A DNA stretch of 49,052 bases from Planctomycetaceae bacterium (GCA_003153375.1 PLYM01000073.1:1-49052), one strand, 5' to 3'; counted from the first letter of the stretch, positions 8,897 through 16,910 are shown. Program-made: numbers and translations. The notes: generated from the sequence alone by a model not told the origin.

Positions 8897-9241
8897 TCAG
8901 CGGTGCTTAAACACCTCGTGCCGCGGCACCACGATTTTCGCGTGATCGGCGGGAATATGGTAGTCGCCCCGGTGAAAACCGGTCAGGCCGAAGAGCTTGT
9001 CGAACTGGTAGATCACCCAGCCGGCCCCGTTGTGATAGTACCAGTGAACTCCGTCGGTGTAGTACCAACGCTTGTCTCCGTCGTGCCAGTAACTCCAATG
9101 GCCGTCAAAATTTCGCCAGTGATCGCCGACCACCTTTTCTTGTGCGACGGCCGGTCGCGACGATAACAACTCGATCGTTGCGCAGGCGCCGATCGCCACG
9201 ACAACCACGGCGGCCAACGCCCATTTTCTGAGTCCTTCCAT
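8897..9241 (-). CDS. Small secreted Trp/Tyr-rich protein, function unknown
   Basis: The ATG at 9241 has a very strong Shine-Dalgarno (GGAGGAGG) directly upstream, giving 114 residues; an in-frame extension of 18 residues upstream is not needed. A signal peptide covers about residues 1-33 (LAAVVVVAIGACATIELL, then AVAQ). The mature part is dominated by aromatic, basic repeats: HWRNFDGHWSYWHDGDKRW, then YYTDG and HWYYHNGAGW. Repeated W/Y with D/G spacing suggests a small beta-rich surface or carbohydrate-contacting domain, but I do not recognise a characterised family. Similar WYY-type small exported proteins occur in Planctomycetota. Its own terminator follows. Confidence 0.75.
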   Translation of the reverse strand: MEGLRKWALAAVVVVAIGACATIELLSSRPAVAQEKVVGDHWRNFDGHWSYWHDGDKRWYYTDGVHWYYHNGAGWVIYQFDKLFGLTGFHRGDYHIPADHAKIVVPRHEVFKHR

Positions 9242-9352
9242 GATCCTCCTCCTTGAATAGCACAGTAGCCAGCGCCATCGATTCCAACGCCGCACGTTGT
9301 AACAAATTCGCCCCGCCAGGGCGAGCGTGAAGCGTTGATAGCAAGCCGGGCC

Positions 9353-10873
9353 CTACGCCAGATCCCGATCTTCGAACATCAACAGTCCCAGCAGCATGGC
9401 GACCGTCGTGTAGAGCAAGCAGTAGACGAGGGCCATGCCCAGATAGTCCCAGGGCACGACGGCTCCGGCGGCCACGGCGGCTTGAATATTGAAAACGTCG
9501 AGCACGGGCAGCACTGTGGCGATGAACTGGCCGACGAATCGCACGATCTCGAACTTGCCGACCGACGAGTTGACCAGCATCGGCACCAGATGCCCCAGCA
9601 CATAGATCGAAGCGCACACCAGCAGATTCGCCAGCATCGGCAGTCGCGTCGACATGGCCACGCTGATTGACGACAACACGACGGTCTCCATGAAGGCCAG
9701 CGCCAAGCCAGGCACGATGCGAATCATCTCGGTGAAACACATCTGCCAGGAAGGTTCCATCTTGGACATCTCGCGCGAGTCGTAGACAACTTTTACCGAT
9801 ACCGTGACCAGGAACAGGAATCCGAGCAGGACGAACAACACGACCACCGGTCCGAGAATTCCCAGGAACTTGCCGAGGATGAATTGCCGCCGCCGGACCG
9901 GTTTCGACAACACGGTTAGCGCCGTGCGACCTTCTACTTCCTCGGAAACCGAAACGCTCGCCGACCACACGGCCACGATCATCGACAACACCATGATCAA
10001 CGTCAGGCCCGAATCCTTGAGCATCTTCACGTCTTCGCCAAACGTGTTGTAGGGAATGAAGATGAAGGTCACGAGCGCGACCGCGCCCACGGCCAGCGCC
10101 ACATAGAACAACGGCTGCGACATCGACTCGCGGGCCGTGGTCAGCGCGATCGCCGCCACCTTGGGCATCAGCAGTCGCAAAGCCAGATAGGCCAGCACCA
10201 GGCCGACCAAAAACAAAGCCGTGCCGGGCACCACGTACACTTCCGGAAACTCGATATCGGTGATCACGTGCGCGCGCAGTTTCGCCGGCTTGTCGCCGGT
10301 GTTCGTGGCCGTCCACTTCAAGAACGGATCCGGCGGGCCGCTGGCTTTTGATCGCTCGGGGTCGATGTTGACCTGTCGGTCCCAATGAAAGGGCGAGCCC
10401 GGCGAGAGCCGTAGCGACAGCGTCTGGATCAAGCCTTGAGGGATATTCGTCGTGATCTGCAGCGGTTGGTCCGCTTCGATCGTAAAGCGCTTCAATTCGG
10501 GTTGCGGTCCCTCCAAAGCCGTCAGTTCGAAGTCATGGGTCGTCGGCGGCACCTCGATCTCAACCTCCTTCGGGCCCACGCTAGCGATCCGTGAGACCGA
10601 GCTGATGATCGCCCGATAGGGAATCTCGGGCACCACCAGCACCCCGACCAAGACAAAGGCCGTGAGTAAGAGCACGAGGTAGGCAATCGGCGCCAAAACG
10701 CCCTCGCGGACCGTGGTCACGGCCACGTCGGCCGCGGATCGTGAAATCAGAAACAGGATGCCGTACAGCACCGCCAACACCGCCACGCCGAGCGCCGCTC
10801 CGACGCTCAGAACCCACAGCGGCGTGACCCAAGTGACCATGAGGCCGACGATAAGTGGTGATCCGCCCAACAT
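9353..10873 (-). CDS. ABC-2 type transporter permease with internal duplication
   Basis: The 506-residue integral membrane protein has two N-terminal membrane spans, a soluble segment (about 90-210), and at least six further spans. The region around SVSEEVEGRTALTVLSKPVRRRQFILGK is the standard ABC-2/NatB-type cytoplasmic motif (E-EGT-xxLLSxPxxRxxxxxGK). Residues 50-86 and 240-276 resemble each other (VAVTTVREG versus IALTTARES, both followed by a hydrophobic span and an IPY motif), so an internal duplication is evident. It starts 21 bases after the acylphosphatase stop and is probably co-transcribed with it. No ATPase gene is adjacent, so its energising partner must be elsewhere. The exported substrate is unknown. 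Confidence 0.85.
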   Translation of the reverse strand: MLGGSPLIVGLMVTWVTPLWVLSVGAALGVAVLAVLYGILFLISRSAADVAVTTVREGVLAPIAYLVLLLTAFVLVGVLVVPEIPYRAIISSVSRIASVGPKEVEIEVPPTTHDFELTALEGPQPELKRFTIEADQPLQITTNIPQGLIQTLSLRLSPGSPFHWDRQVNIDPERSKASGPPDPFLKWTATNTGDKPAKLRAHVITDIEFPEVYVVPGTALFLVGLVLAYLALRLLMPKVAAIALTTARESMSQPLFYVALAVGAVALVTFIFIPYNTFGEDVKMLKDSGLTLIMVLSMIVAVWSASVSVSEEVEGRTALTVLSKPVRRRQFILGKFLGILGPVVVLFVLLGFLFLVTVSVKVVYDSREMSKMEPSWQMCFTEMIRIVPGLALAFMETVVLSSISVAMSTRLPMLANLLVCASIYVLGHLVPMLVNSSVGKFEIVRFVGQFIATVLPVLDVFNIQAAVAAGAVVPWDYLGMALVYCLLYTTVAMLLGLLMFEDRDLA

Positions 10874-10894
10874 TTCTGATAGTCTTCCCGTGTT

Positions 10895-11185
10895 TCAGTG
10901 ACGAACTTGGAAACTGCTGAATTCACCGGTTGCCGGCCGTACTTCCGCCTGGCGGTTTTCGATGTGCCGGTCCAGCTCGGCTTCGACCGCCGCGACAAAC
11001 GCGTCGAGGATGCACGCTTCGCCCTCGATGACCATTTGCACGCGACCGTCGACCAGGTTCTTGACGTACCCCGCGACGGCAAACCGCGCGGCGACCTGGC
11101 GGGTTGTGTAGCGAAAGCCAACGCCCTGCACCCGCCCGGAGAAGTGGATTTCCCGCCGCTGGCGGCCGGCCTTCGATGGTCTCAT
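10895..11185 (-). CDS. acyP: Acylphosphatase
   Basis: The 96-residue protein is the size of a single acylphosphatase domain, a small cytoplasmic alpha/beta sandwich that hydrolyses acyl-phosphates such as carbamoyl or 1,3-bisphosphoglycerate phosphate. The two catalytic residues are present: R25 in GRVQGVGFR and N43 in GYVKNL. The tail FSSFQVRH matches the family C-terminus. The ATG at 11185 lacks a good Shine-Dalgarno. It lies 21 bases before the ABC permease gene, which looks like chance operon sharing rather than functional linkage. Confidence 0.93.
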   Translation of the reverse strand: MRPSKAGRQRREIHFSGRVQGVGFRYTTRQVAARFAVAGYVKNLVDGRVQMVIEGEACILDAFVAAVEAELDRHIENRQAEVRPATGEFSSFQVRH

Positions 11186-11293
11186 GAAAAAGCGCCAGCC
11201 GACCTGCGGTTTCAGCCGACCCCGATTCGTACTCGTCGAACCCCGATGCGTTGGGGCCTTGGGCCAACGGCCGGGCCTGCCTTGCTCCGCGAG

Positions 11294-11364
11294 CTGCCCA
11301 GCTAGGATTTGAACCTAGACTAAATGGTTCAGAGCCATTCGTGCTACCGTTACACTACCGGGCA
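11294..11364 (-). tRNA. tRNA-Gln (anticodon CUG)
   Basis: The minus strand folds into a complete cloverleaf of 71 bases: 7-base acceptor stem TGCCCGG with CTGGGCA and discriminator G, D-stem GTGT/GCAC, anticodon stem AATGG/CCATT with loop CTCTGAA, four-base variable loop, and T-arm CTAGG-TTCAAAT-CCTAG. Anticodon CTG and the weak U1-A72 pair identify glutamine. CCA is not encoded. Confidence 0.96.
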
Positions 11365-11426
11365 GAATTGACCGCTTCGTTGCCACGTTTGCAACCGCCA
11401 CGTCAGCATCTCAGCGATGAACTCTT

Positions 11427-11455
11427 AGCCTAGGATCGACGGTCTGTGCCGTCAA
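11427..11455 (-). promoter_or_regulatory. Putative sigma-70 promoter for tRNA-Gln
   Basis: On the minus strand TTGACG (11450-11455) is followed after 17 bases by TAGGCT (11427-11432). The -35 matches five of six consensus bases but the -10 is poor. It lies about 60 bases upstream of the tRNA. Confidence 0.4.
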
Positions 11456-11711
11456 GTCTGGCAAGCGTCGCCGTTCAACGCGCAACATGCACGGATGATT
11501 GGACCTAGGAGTCGTGGCTTGTGGGAAGAAAAATGCGTCCCTGCTGTCCGCACCCTCCTGGTCCCCAGCGATTTATTTTTTTCAGTTTTTTCGTCCCGTT
11601 TCGCTTTTTTTTACGCCTATAGAGATAGGGGAAGCGGTTTCGAGCCTGCCCGGCCTGGCGAGGCCCGGGCGGGCTCTTTTGTCGGTGCACAGCTGGGGGG
11701 CAGGTCGTCGT
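11456..11711 (+). other. Structured intergenic region; possible small RNA or leader
   Basis: Between the tRNA promoter and the next gene I see no convincing protein. GGACCTAGGAG at 11501-11511 pairs with CTCCTGGTCC at 11555-11564 (ten pairs and one bulge), enclosing about 43 bases, and is followed by T-rich runs to 11615. A small CCTAT-AGAG-ATAGG hairpin follows at about 11626-11639, then a strong terminator. This could be a small RNA or a long structured leader. Confidence 0.4.
11642..11680 (+). terminator. Rho-independent terminator or attenuator hairpin
   Basis: GAGCCTGCCCGG (11642-11653) pairs fully with CCGGGCGGGCTC (11665-11676), twelve pairs including one G-T wobble, closed by an 11-base loop and followed by TTTT. 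It stands only 32 bases before the start of the next plus-strand gene, so it either ends an upstream RNA or attenuates that gene. Confidence 0.65.
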
Positions 11712-11894
11712 ATGGATTCGGCTTTGGAACTGCGGGCGGATATCGAGAAGAAACTGGCCGAGGTCAATGCTTCGATGCGGGCCTTGCGTGATCCGCATCA
11801 GGCCCTCCCTGCCGAACATGTCGCCCTCTGGGTCCAACTCTACAAGGAGCGACAGACCCTCGAACAGCAGTTTCTGCACGTCCTACCGATCTAA
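11712..11894 (+). CDS. Small conserved-looking protein of unknown function
   Basis: Sixty residues from the ATG at 11712. The sequence is mostly amphipathic helix (LRADIEKKLAEVNASMRALRD, broken by a HQALP turn, then LWVQLYKERQTLEQQFLHVL), so a two-helix hairpin or coiled-coil dimer is likely. A longer in-frame ORF begins at 11499, but its first 71 residues run through the terminator hairpin and look non-coding. A G-rich stretch (GGGGGGCAGG) upstream could serve as ribosome-binding site. I do not recognise the family. Confidence 0.6.
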   Translation: MDSALELRADIEKKLAEVNASMRALRDPHQALPAEHVALWVQLYKERQTLEQQFLHVLPI

Positions 11895-12035
11895 CGTGGT
11901 CGGAAATTCTAACGTGGTTGAAGATCGGACGTGGCTAATCTTGCCGTACCGGCCGTCCTGTTGACATAGTTGCGGCCCATTGACATCGCCCCGCTGCTTC
12001 TACGCAGGATCACCGCCCAGGGAGCGATCCAGAGC

Positions 12036-12083
12036 AAAAAAAGAAGCTGTCCCCCGGGTCCTGACGGACCAAGAGGACAGCTT
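12036..12083 (-). terminator. Strong Rho-independent terminator of the csrA-HU operon
   Basis: On the minus strand AAGCTGTCC pairs perfectly with GGACAGCTT (12075-12083 with 12044-12052), with an inner GGTCC-GTCA-GGACC hairpin, followed by C and seven T. It is 58 bases past the HU stop. Confidence 0.92.
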
Positions 12084-12140
12084 TCCTAGGGGACTACCCA
12101 GGTTCCTTCCCGACTGTCGCTGTTTTTACGGCAGGTGGTC

Positions 12141-12470
12141 TTAGACCATCGCCTTCAGGCTCTTGAGGGCTTGCAACTTCACGACGTTGCGAGCCGGCTT
12201 GGCCTTGAAGACGGTTTCCTGCTTGTTGAACGGGTTGACGCCGGTGCGGGCCGGAGTGGCCGGCTTGCGCACAACCTTGATCTTCAGCAGGCCGGGCATC
12301 GTGAAGATGCCGGGGCCGCCGTTGCTCAGGTTCTTGCCCACCAGCGTGGCCAGCGAATCGAACAGGCTGGTCACTTGGGCCTTGGTCAGACCCGTGCTCT
12401 CGCTCAGCGCCGCGGTGATTTCCGATTTGCTGAGGGCCTTTTCCGCGCGGTTCTTGGTCTTGGTCGTCAT
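12141..12470 (-). CDS. HU/IHF-family DNA-binding protein
   Basis: The 109-residue protein aligns with HU along its whole core: helices KSEITAALSESTGLTKAQVTSLFDSLATLV, the beta saddle with GIFTMPGLLKIKVV, and the DNA-intercalating arm containing ARTGVNPFNKQE, where the family RxGxNP motif is intact. A lysine-rich N-terminal tail (MTTKTKNRAEK) of about 15 residues and the modified C-terminus (LQALKSLKAMV) set it apart from classical ~90-residue HU. It should bend and compact DNA as a dimer. The ATG at 12470 is preferred; an ATG six codons upstream is in frame. It begins 14 bases after csrA, forming a dicistron that ends in a strong terminator. Confidence 0.88.
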   Translation of the reverse strand: MTTKTKNRAEKALSKSEITAALSESTGLTKAQVTSLFDSLATLVGKNLSNGGPGIFTMPGLLKIKVVRKPATPARTGVNPFNKQETVFKAKPARNVVKLQALKSLKAMV

Positions 12471-12484
12471 GGGATTTCCCCTTT

Positions 12485-12694
12485 TCAAGAATTCGAAGAG
12501 TCTGCTTTACGCGCATTGCTGGGACCTTCGGCGGCGCGTTTGATCGCGTCGTAGACCTCTTGGCGATGCACGGGAACTTCCTTCGGAGCTTCGATCCCCA
12601 ATCGGACCTTATCTCCACGAATATCAACGACCGTAATCACGATATTGTCGTTGATAATGATCGTCTCGTTTACCTTCCTCGATAAGACAAGCAT
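12485..12694 (-). CDS. csrA: Carbon storage regulator, mRNA-binding protein
   Basis: Sixty-nine residues with the diagnostic CsrA sequence: MLVLSRKVNETIIIND, IVITVVDIRGDKVRLGIEAPKEVPVHRQEVY. The RNA-contacting residues of strand 1 (L4, R6) and strand 5 (the VHR segment with R44) are present. CsrA dimers bind GGA motifs in mRNA leaders and change translation or stability. The ATG has a strong GAGGAGGGG upstream, itself containing GGA, so autoregulation is plausible. It is followed after 14 bases by an HU-like gene. In many bacteria csrA sits with flagellar genes; here it does not. Confidence 0.96.
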   Translation of the reverse strand: MLVLSRKVNETIIINDNIVITVVDIRGDKVRLGIEAPKEVPVHRQEVYDAIKRAAEGPSNARKADSSNS

Positions 12695-13110
12695 ACGTTT
12701 GCCCCTCCTCAGTTGGGCCTTCGCTCGTTCAATGCGCCCCAGTCACGCGGCCGATCGTCTGAATGACCGCCGTGCATCCAGAAGGCTGGAAGCCTGGGTC
12801 GGACGCACGACCGCGTCGCTGGTGGACGTTCAATTCACTATGAACATGCTAGGTCACGTTGCCGAGCCGTCGCGGGGAGGTGCGAAAAAATGCGGGATCT
12901 GGGGGATGCTCTAGCCTCATTTTAACGGATGGGAAGGCCCGAAGGTTCACTTCGGACGATTGCGGGCGGCTGAGACCACCCGCTTGGGGGCGCCCAAGAG
13001 AGCCTGGAAACGCCAAAAAACCCGAATTTCCGCCCCCCCGAGGCGCGGCGAATCCGGCGATTTCAGGCAAAAAACGGTCCTCTCGGGCCCGAACCGCGGC
13101 CGAGATGCGG
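12695..13110. other. Intergenic region with tandem hairpins, no gene seen
   Basis: These 416 bases separate csrA from the end of the MaoC gene. I find no reliable csrA promoter. Two adjacent inverted repeats stand out: GCGGG(C)GG with CC(A)CCCGC at 12962-12982, and CTTGGG-GGCG-CCCAAG at 12983-12998. The MaoC terminator lies at 13069-13096. The ORFs crossing this stretch look like noise. Confidence 0.45.
13069..13096 (-). terminator. Rho-independent terminator of the MaoC gene
   Basis: On the minus strand CGGTTC pairs with GGACCG (one wobble) around a ten-base loop and is followed by six T. It begins 15 bases past the hydratase stop. Confidence 0.65.
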
Positions 13111-13569
13111 CTACTGATAGAGCCGCGTTACCCATTCGGCGACGAGCGCCGGCTTTTCTTCGTTTTCCAACTCGACAGTAATCAACCATGTGACTTGGAC
13201 GCCGCCCGGAAAGTCGTCCACGGCCTTCACGGCGCTATGCGAGCGAATACGCGACCCCGAACGCACGGGGTTGGGAAATCGCACCCGATTGAGCCCGTAG
13301 TTAATGCCCATCTTGTGTTGGCCATCGAGCTTGATCGACTTGGCGTGCAGGTGGCTGATCAGCGACAGCGTCAGGAAACCGTGGGCGATCGTCGTGCCGA
13401 ACGGCGATTCGCGGCGGGCCCGTTCGACGTCCGAGTGGATCCATTGCGTGTCGCGCGTGACGCCGGCAAACCGTTCGATCATGTCCTGCGTCACTTCGAT
13501 CCATTCGCTGACGCCCACCTCCTGCCCCACCATCGACCTCAACGTATCCGTCGTCCGCCCTGTCGTCAT
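13111..13569 (-). CDS. MaoC-like (R)-specific enoyl-CoA hydratase
   Basis: The 152-residue protein is a single hot-dog domain of the MaoC type. The hydratase-2 catalytic pair is visible in FAGVTRDTQWIH (Asp and His five residues apart) and the following IAHGFLTLSL segment forms the hot-dog central helix. Family members hydrate trans-2-enoyl-CoA to (R)-3-hydroxyacyl-CoA, often at the edge of fatty-acid metabolism. It is a lone gene with its own terminator, divergent from the small gene at 13842. A second, divergent MaoC-type domain is found in the fusion protein at 17957. Substrate chain length cannot be told from the sequence. Confidence 0.88.
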   Translation of the reverse strand: MTTGRTTDTLRSMVGQEVGVSEWIEVTQDMIERFAGVTRDTQWIHSDVERARRESPFGTTIAHGFLTLSLISHLHAKSIKLDGQHKMGINYGLNRVRFPNPVRSGSRIRSHSAVKAVDDFPGGVQVTWLITVELENEEKPALVAEWVTRLYQ

Positions 13570-13841
13570 GAATGCACCCCAATGAACGTTAGCGTCCCAC
13601 GGTTGCGCCCCTCCAGCAGGGCGTGAACCGCCTCGAATGTCGGTCGTTTCCTCTCCTGTCCCACCACGGCCTACAGCCTACCGCGTGCGGCCTTGCATTG
13701 CCATCACCGCTGCCAGACAGCTCGAAAATCCCAGCCGCCAGCTCCAACTTACTCTTCTTCGAAAAACCGCCCGGCGGTAAGATGTCCGCCGTGAACCCCC
13801 GGCAAGGATGCCGCGGGACTGGCAACAAGGAGGTTGCGCGC

Positions 13842-14111
13842 ATGACCATTTCTCCCCATCCTGACGAAATCCGCAACATCGTGTTCCGCACGTTCCTGGA
13901 GCTCGATATCGATGAGGATAGCCTGACCGACCTGGACGAGCGGATCATGCTCGACGACGGTCGCTATGTCGCCCGCAGCTATCGGGTCGACGATTATCTG
14001 GCCATGTGGATGATCGATTGCGGCCTGGTGCAGTTTTACGATGCCGACGGCAACATGCTGCGCACCGTGAACCTGTTCGAGGAAATCGAGCCGCACCGGA
14101 TGGCTGCTTGA
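13842..14111 (+). CDS. Conserved-looking small acidic protein, unknown
   Basis: AAGGAGG eight bases upstream fixes the ATG at 13842, giving 89 residues. The protein is acidic and soluble: HPDEIRNIVFRTFLELDIDEDS, a loop with DERIMLDDGRYVARSY, and the C-terminal beta-like segment GLVQFYDADGNMLRTVNLFEE. No signal peptide or membrane span. The fold looks compact alpha/beta. I do not recognise a named family. An in-frame extension upstream is possible but poorly protein-like. It converges with the AlgH-family gene. Confidence 0.75.
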   Translation: MTISPHPDEIRNIVFRTFLELDIDEDSLTDLDERIMLDDGRYVARSYRVDDYLAMWMIDCGLVQFYDADGNMLRTVNLFEEIEPHRMAA

Positions 14112-14166
14112 GCCGATCGCGGAGAATCGTCGCCGCCCGCCTCATGGCTTGGACGCACCGCCCCGC

Positions 14167-14718
14167 TTAATTGTGCGAGGGGTCGGACGGGGCGTGCTTG
14201 ATGTGCAGCGTCGAACGCAAGGCCGCCCCGGCTACGTGCCTCGTCGCCCGCTTCCATAACTCGTCCTCGTACTCGAAGGCGTGATCCGGCACGGCCGGCA
14301 TCACCGACCACGAGCCGCGCGCGATCTCCGCTTCGAGTTGTCCAGGGCTCCAGCCGGAATAGCCGGCGAAGAACTTGATCGGGGGCCCGTCCTGCTGCTC
14401 GGCCAATTGTTCCAGCTTGTCTTTTCCGGCCGAAAAATACAGCCCGGACATCACCTCGATCTCGCTGAGTTCCGGATGCGTGTGCAGTGCCACCAACGGA
14501 CCTTCGCAGGGGCCGCCCAGGAAGATTGGCTCCGTGCGGTGACAAGGCACCTCGCTCAGCTTGTTCCAGGCTTCTTTGAGCAAGGCCGACGTGCGGCGGT
14601 TCAGAATCAAGCCCAGCGCCCCATCGTCATTGTGTCGCACGAGCAGCACGACCGATCGCGTGAAGGGCTCGGGCAGCTCGGACGAGGCGATCAACAGGTG
14701 CGATTGCAGGGAAGTCAC
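14167..14718 (-). CDS. YqgE/AlgH family protein (UPF0301)
   Basis: The 183-residue protein has the family signature throughout: LQSHLLIASSELPEPFTRSVVLLVRHNDDGALGLILNR at the N-terminus, the GGPCEGPLVALH motif, and FAGYSGWSPGQLEAEI near the C-terminus. AlgH was named for an effect on alginate production in Pseudomonas, but the molecular role of the family is not settled. It is probably cytoplasmic. It stands alone, 105 bases past a DMT-type transporter start on the same strand. The length is usual for the family. Confidence 0.93.
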   Translation of the reverse strand: MTSLQSHLLIASSELPEPFTRSVVLLVRHNDDGALGLILNRRTSALLKEAWNKLSEVPCHRTEPIFLGGPCEGPLVALHTHPELSEIEVMSGLYFSAGKDKLEQLAEQQDGPPIKFFAGYSGWSPGQLEAEIARGSWSVMPAVPDHAFEYEDELWKRATRHVAGAALRSTLHIKHAPSDPSHN

Positions 14719-14823
14719 GGCGCCAAGGATCGGCAGGGGTGCGAAGACAGTTCCTACTCAACTCATCAACACTCAGCGTACAACATTCTGGCCATCGGCA
14801 GCCAGTCGTCCGCCAAATTCTCA

Positions 14824-15705
14824 TCAAAGATCATCGGTTTGCGGTCGGCCCTGGCTGATCAAGAGCCAGGCTGTCGGCGCCATCACCAGCACCACGCCCA
14901 GCCGGCTGAGCAGGCTAAAAACGTGATTCTCGAACACCACGTCAAACAGCATTGCGAACCCGACCTGCGTCAGGGCCACGACCGAAACCTTTGCCGGCGG
15001 CCCGGCCGCGAAGGCCTTGGTCAAAAAAACCTGGCCGGTTGTCGCGCAGATACCTACCCCCAACAGCATCCATAGCGTTGGCGTCTCGAAATGCGAACTG
15101 GCCAGGGCCGTGTTCGGAATGAGCAGGATCGAGGCCAGGCAGACCAGCAGCGACACGGCCGAAAAGTGGACCACGATCGCCCGCGGGTCGATCTGTTGCA
15201 ATCGGTGCAGCCCCAGCATCGAGATCGAGGTGCTGAACGAACTAATCAACGCCACCGTGGCTGGCAGCACCGCGTCCTGGGCCAGATGCGGTTGGGCCAC
15301 CAGCACCACGCCGGTCACCCCGCAGGCAATGGCCAGCCAGGTTCCCTTGCCGGGCACCTCGCCCAACAAGGGCCAGGACAGCAAGGCGACCCAAATCGGA
15401 AAGATATTCGTCAGCGTCAGCACGTCGGCGATCGGCAGCCGGGTCAACGCATAGAAAGTACACACCAGGCTGATACTGCCAGCAATGCTGCGGACCCACA
15501 GGGCGCGCGGGCCCCAAAAAACAAGCTTGGCGCCAGCCGCCAGGGTCAGCCCGGTCGCGAAGACCAACGCCAGGGCTGTGCGGACGGCAGCGATGATCAG
15601 CCAATCGCACTGGGCCCCCAGCGCGTGGGTCAGCGCGGCCATGACGCTGAAGGCCATCGCGCCAAACAGCATCCAACCATAGGGAAGAGCCGCTTCAGGT
15701 ATCAA
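14824..15705 (-). CDS. EamA/DMT-superfamily membrane transporter
   Basis: The 293-residue protein has ten predicted hydrophobic spans arranged as two five-helix EamA halves, typical of drug/metabolite transporters. The first half ends near VTGVVLVAQPHL and the second near LVMAPTAWLLISQG. The fourth span of the first half (FPIWVALLSWPLLGE) carries the usual EamA pattern with the conserved PxxxxxxxxxxxGE. The frame begins with TTG at 15705; an ATG at 15672 would shorten it by eleven residues and is equally possible, since neither has a clear ribosome-binding site. Substrate unknown. It is divergent from the DapA-family gene. Confidence 0.85.
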   Translation of the reverse strand: MIPEAALPYGWMLFGAMAFSVMAALTHALGAQCDWLIIAAVRTALALVFATGLTLAAGAKLVFWGPRALWVRSIAGSISLVCTFYALTRLPIADVLTLTNIFPIWVALLSWPLLGEVPGKGTWLAIACGVTGVVLVAQPHLAQDAVLPATVALISSFSTSISMLGLHRLQQIDPRAIVVHFSAVSLLVCLASILLIPNTALASSHFETPTLWMLLGVGICATTGQVFLTKAFAAGPPAKVSVVALTQVGFAMLFDVVFENHVFSLLSRLGVVLVMAPTAWLLISQGRPQTDDL

Positions 15706-15883
15706 TCAATTGCCGTTCGAGGGGCTCGGCGGGAGGCAAACCGCATTATCGTAACCGAGGGGCCGAACAGCGGCCAGGGGACGGCAGCTGCGGTCCAAGG
15801 CATCGCTTTTCGAGCCGCCTTTCCGGCGTTACGCTGTACGTCTGTCGACAAACTAGACAACACCTTCTCGCTGACGCCCAACT

Positions 15884-16831
15884 GTGAAACCTTTCAACTT
15901 GCCCATTCCGTTGCGGGGCATTGTCCCGCCGATGATTACTCCTCTGGTGGATCGTGATACGCTGGACGTACCTGGGCTGGAGCGGCTGATCGAGCACGTG
16001 CTCGGCGGCGGCGTTCACGGGCTGTTCATTCTCGGCACCACCGGCGAAGCCCCGAGTCTCAGCTATCGCTTGCGGCACGATTTGATCGATCGCGTCTGTC
16101 GCCAGGTGGCTGGCCGCGTGCCAGTGCTGGTGGGCATCACGGACACTTCGTTCGTCGAATCGGTGAATCTTGCCCAGCGAGCGGCCCAGGCCGGCGCCGC
16201 CGCGGTCGTGCTTTCGGCCCCCTACTACTTCCCGGCGGGGCAGCCGGAGTTGTGGGAATACGTCGAGGATATCGCCGGCATGCTGCCGCTGCCCGTGTTT
16301 CTCTACAACATGCCCAGCCACACCAAGCTCTCGTTCGAGCCCGAAATGATCGCTCGCGCCTTGGATATTCCCAACATTGTGGGGCTCAAGGACAGCTCGG
16401 CGCAGATGATCTATTTTCATCGCGTTCGCCAGCTGACCGCCGGGCGCGAGGACTTTTCGCTCCTCGTGGGCCCCGAAGAGTTGCTGGGCGAGTCGGTATT
16501 GTCCGGGGCACACGGGGGCGTGAACGGCGGAGCCAATCTGTTCCCCCGCTTGTACGTCGACTTGTACGAAGCCGCGCGGGCCGCCGATCTGCCGCGCATC
16601 GCCACGTTGCACGCCCAGGTGATGCGGCTTGGCGCCACGATTTATTCGGTGGGCAAGCACCGTTCGGCCTTTATCAAGGGACTCAAGTGCGGCTTGTCGT
16701 TGCTGGGCGTGTGCGACGACGCCATGGCCGAGCCCTTTCGTCGGTTCGAGGCCAAACAGCGGGCTGAGGTGCTGCGCTATCTCAACGAGCTCGGCGTCAA
16801 TTCTGAGCGGCTCGCACTGCCGATTGGCTAA
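15884..16831 (+). CDS. DapA-family aldolase/lyase
   Basis: The 315-residue TIM-barrel protein belongs to the dihydrodipicolinate synthase/N-acetylneuraminate lyase family. The Schiff-base lysine is K169 in VGLKDSS, the proton-relay tyrosine is Y141 in FLYNMP, and the substrate-carboxylate loop LGTTGEAPSLS is present. Such enzymes condense or cleave pyruvate with an aldehyde. Differences from housekeeping DapA, and the lack of lysine-pathway neighbours, suggest another pyruvate aldolase such as a sugar-acid lyase or dehydratase. The start is GTG at 15884. A weak AGCCC/GGGCT hairpin (16868-16884) followed by ATTTATT may terminate it. Confidence 0.9.
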   Translation: MKPFNLPIPLRGIVPPMITPLVDRDTLDVPGLERLIEHVLGGGVHGLFILGTTGEAPSLSYRLRHDLIDRVCRQVAGRVPVLVGITDTSFVESVNLAQRAAQAGAAAVVLSAPYYFPAGQPELWEYVEDIAGMLPLPVFLYNMPSHTKLSFEPEMIARALDIPNIVGLKDSSAQMIYFHRVRQLTAGREDFSLLVGPEELLGESVLSGAHGGVNGGANLFPRLYVDLYEAARAADLPRIATLHAQVMRLGATIYSVGKHRSAFIKGLKCGLSLLGVCDDAMAEPFRRFEAKQRAEVLRYLNELGVNSERLALPIG

Positions 16832-16910
16832 ATCGCTGACCTCTCCCGCAACAGCTTCAACGGTCTAAGCCCCCCTGTTGGGCTATTTATTAAATTATCT
16901 ATAAATATTC

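Noticed and set aside
11499-11894. 131-residue version of the small protein at 11712
   Set aside because: The added 71 residues run through T-rich DNA and a perfect terminator hairpin, so they are not likely translated.
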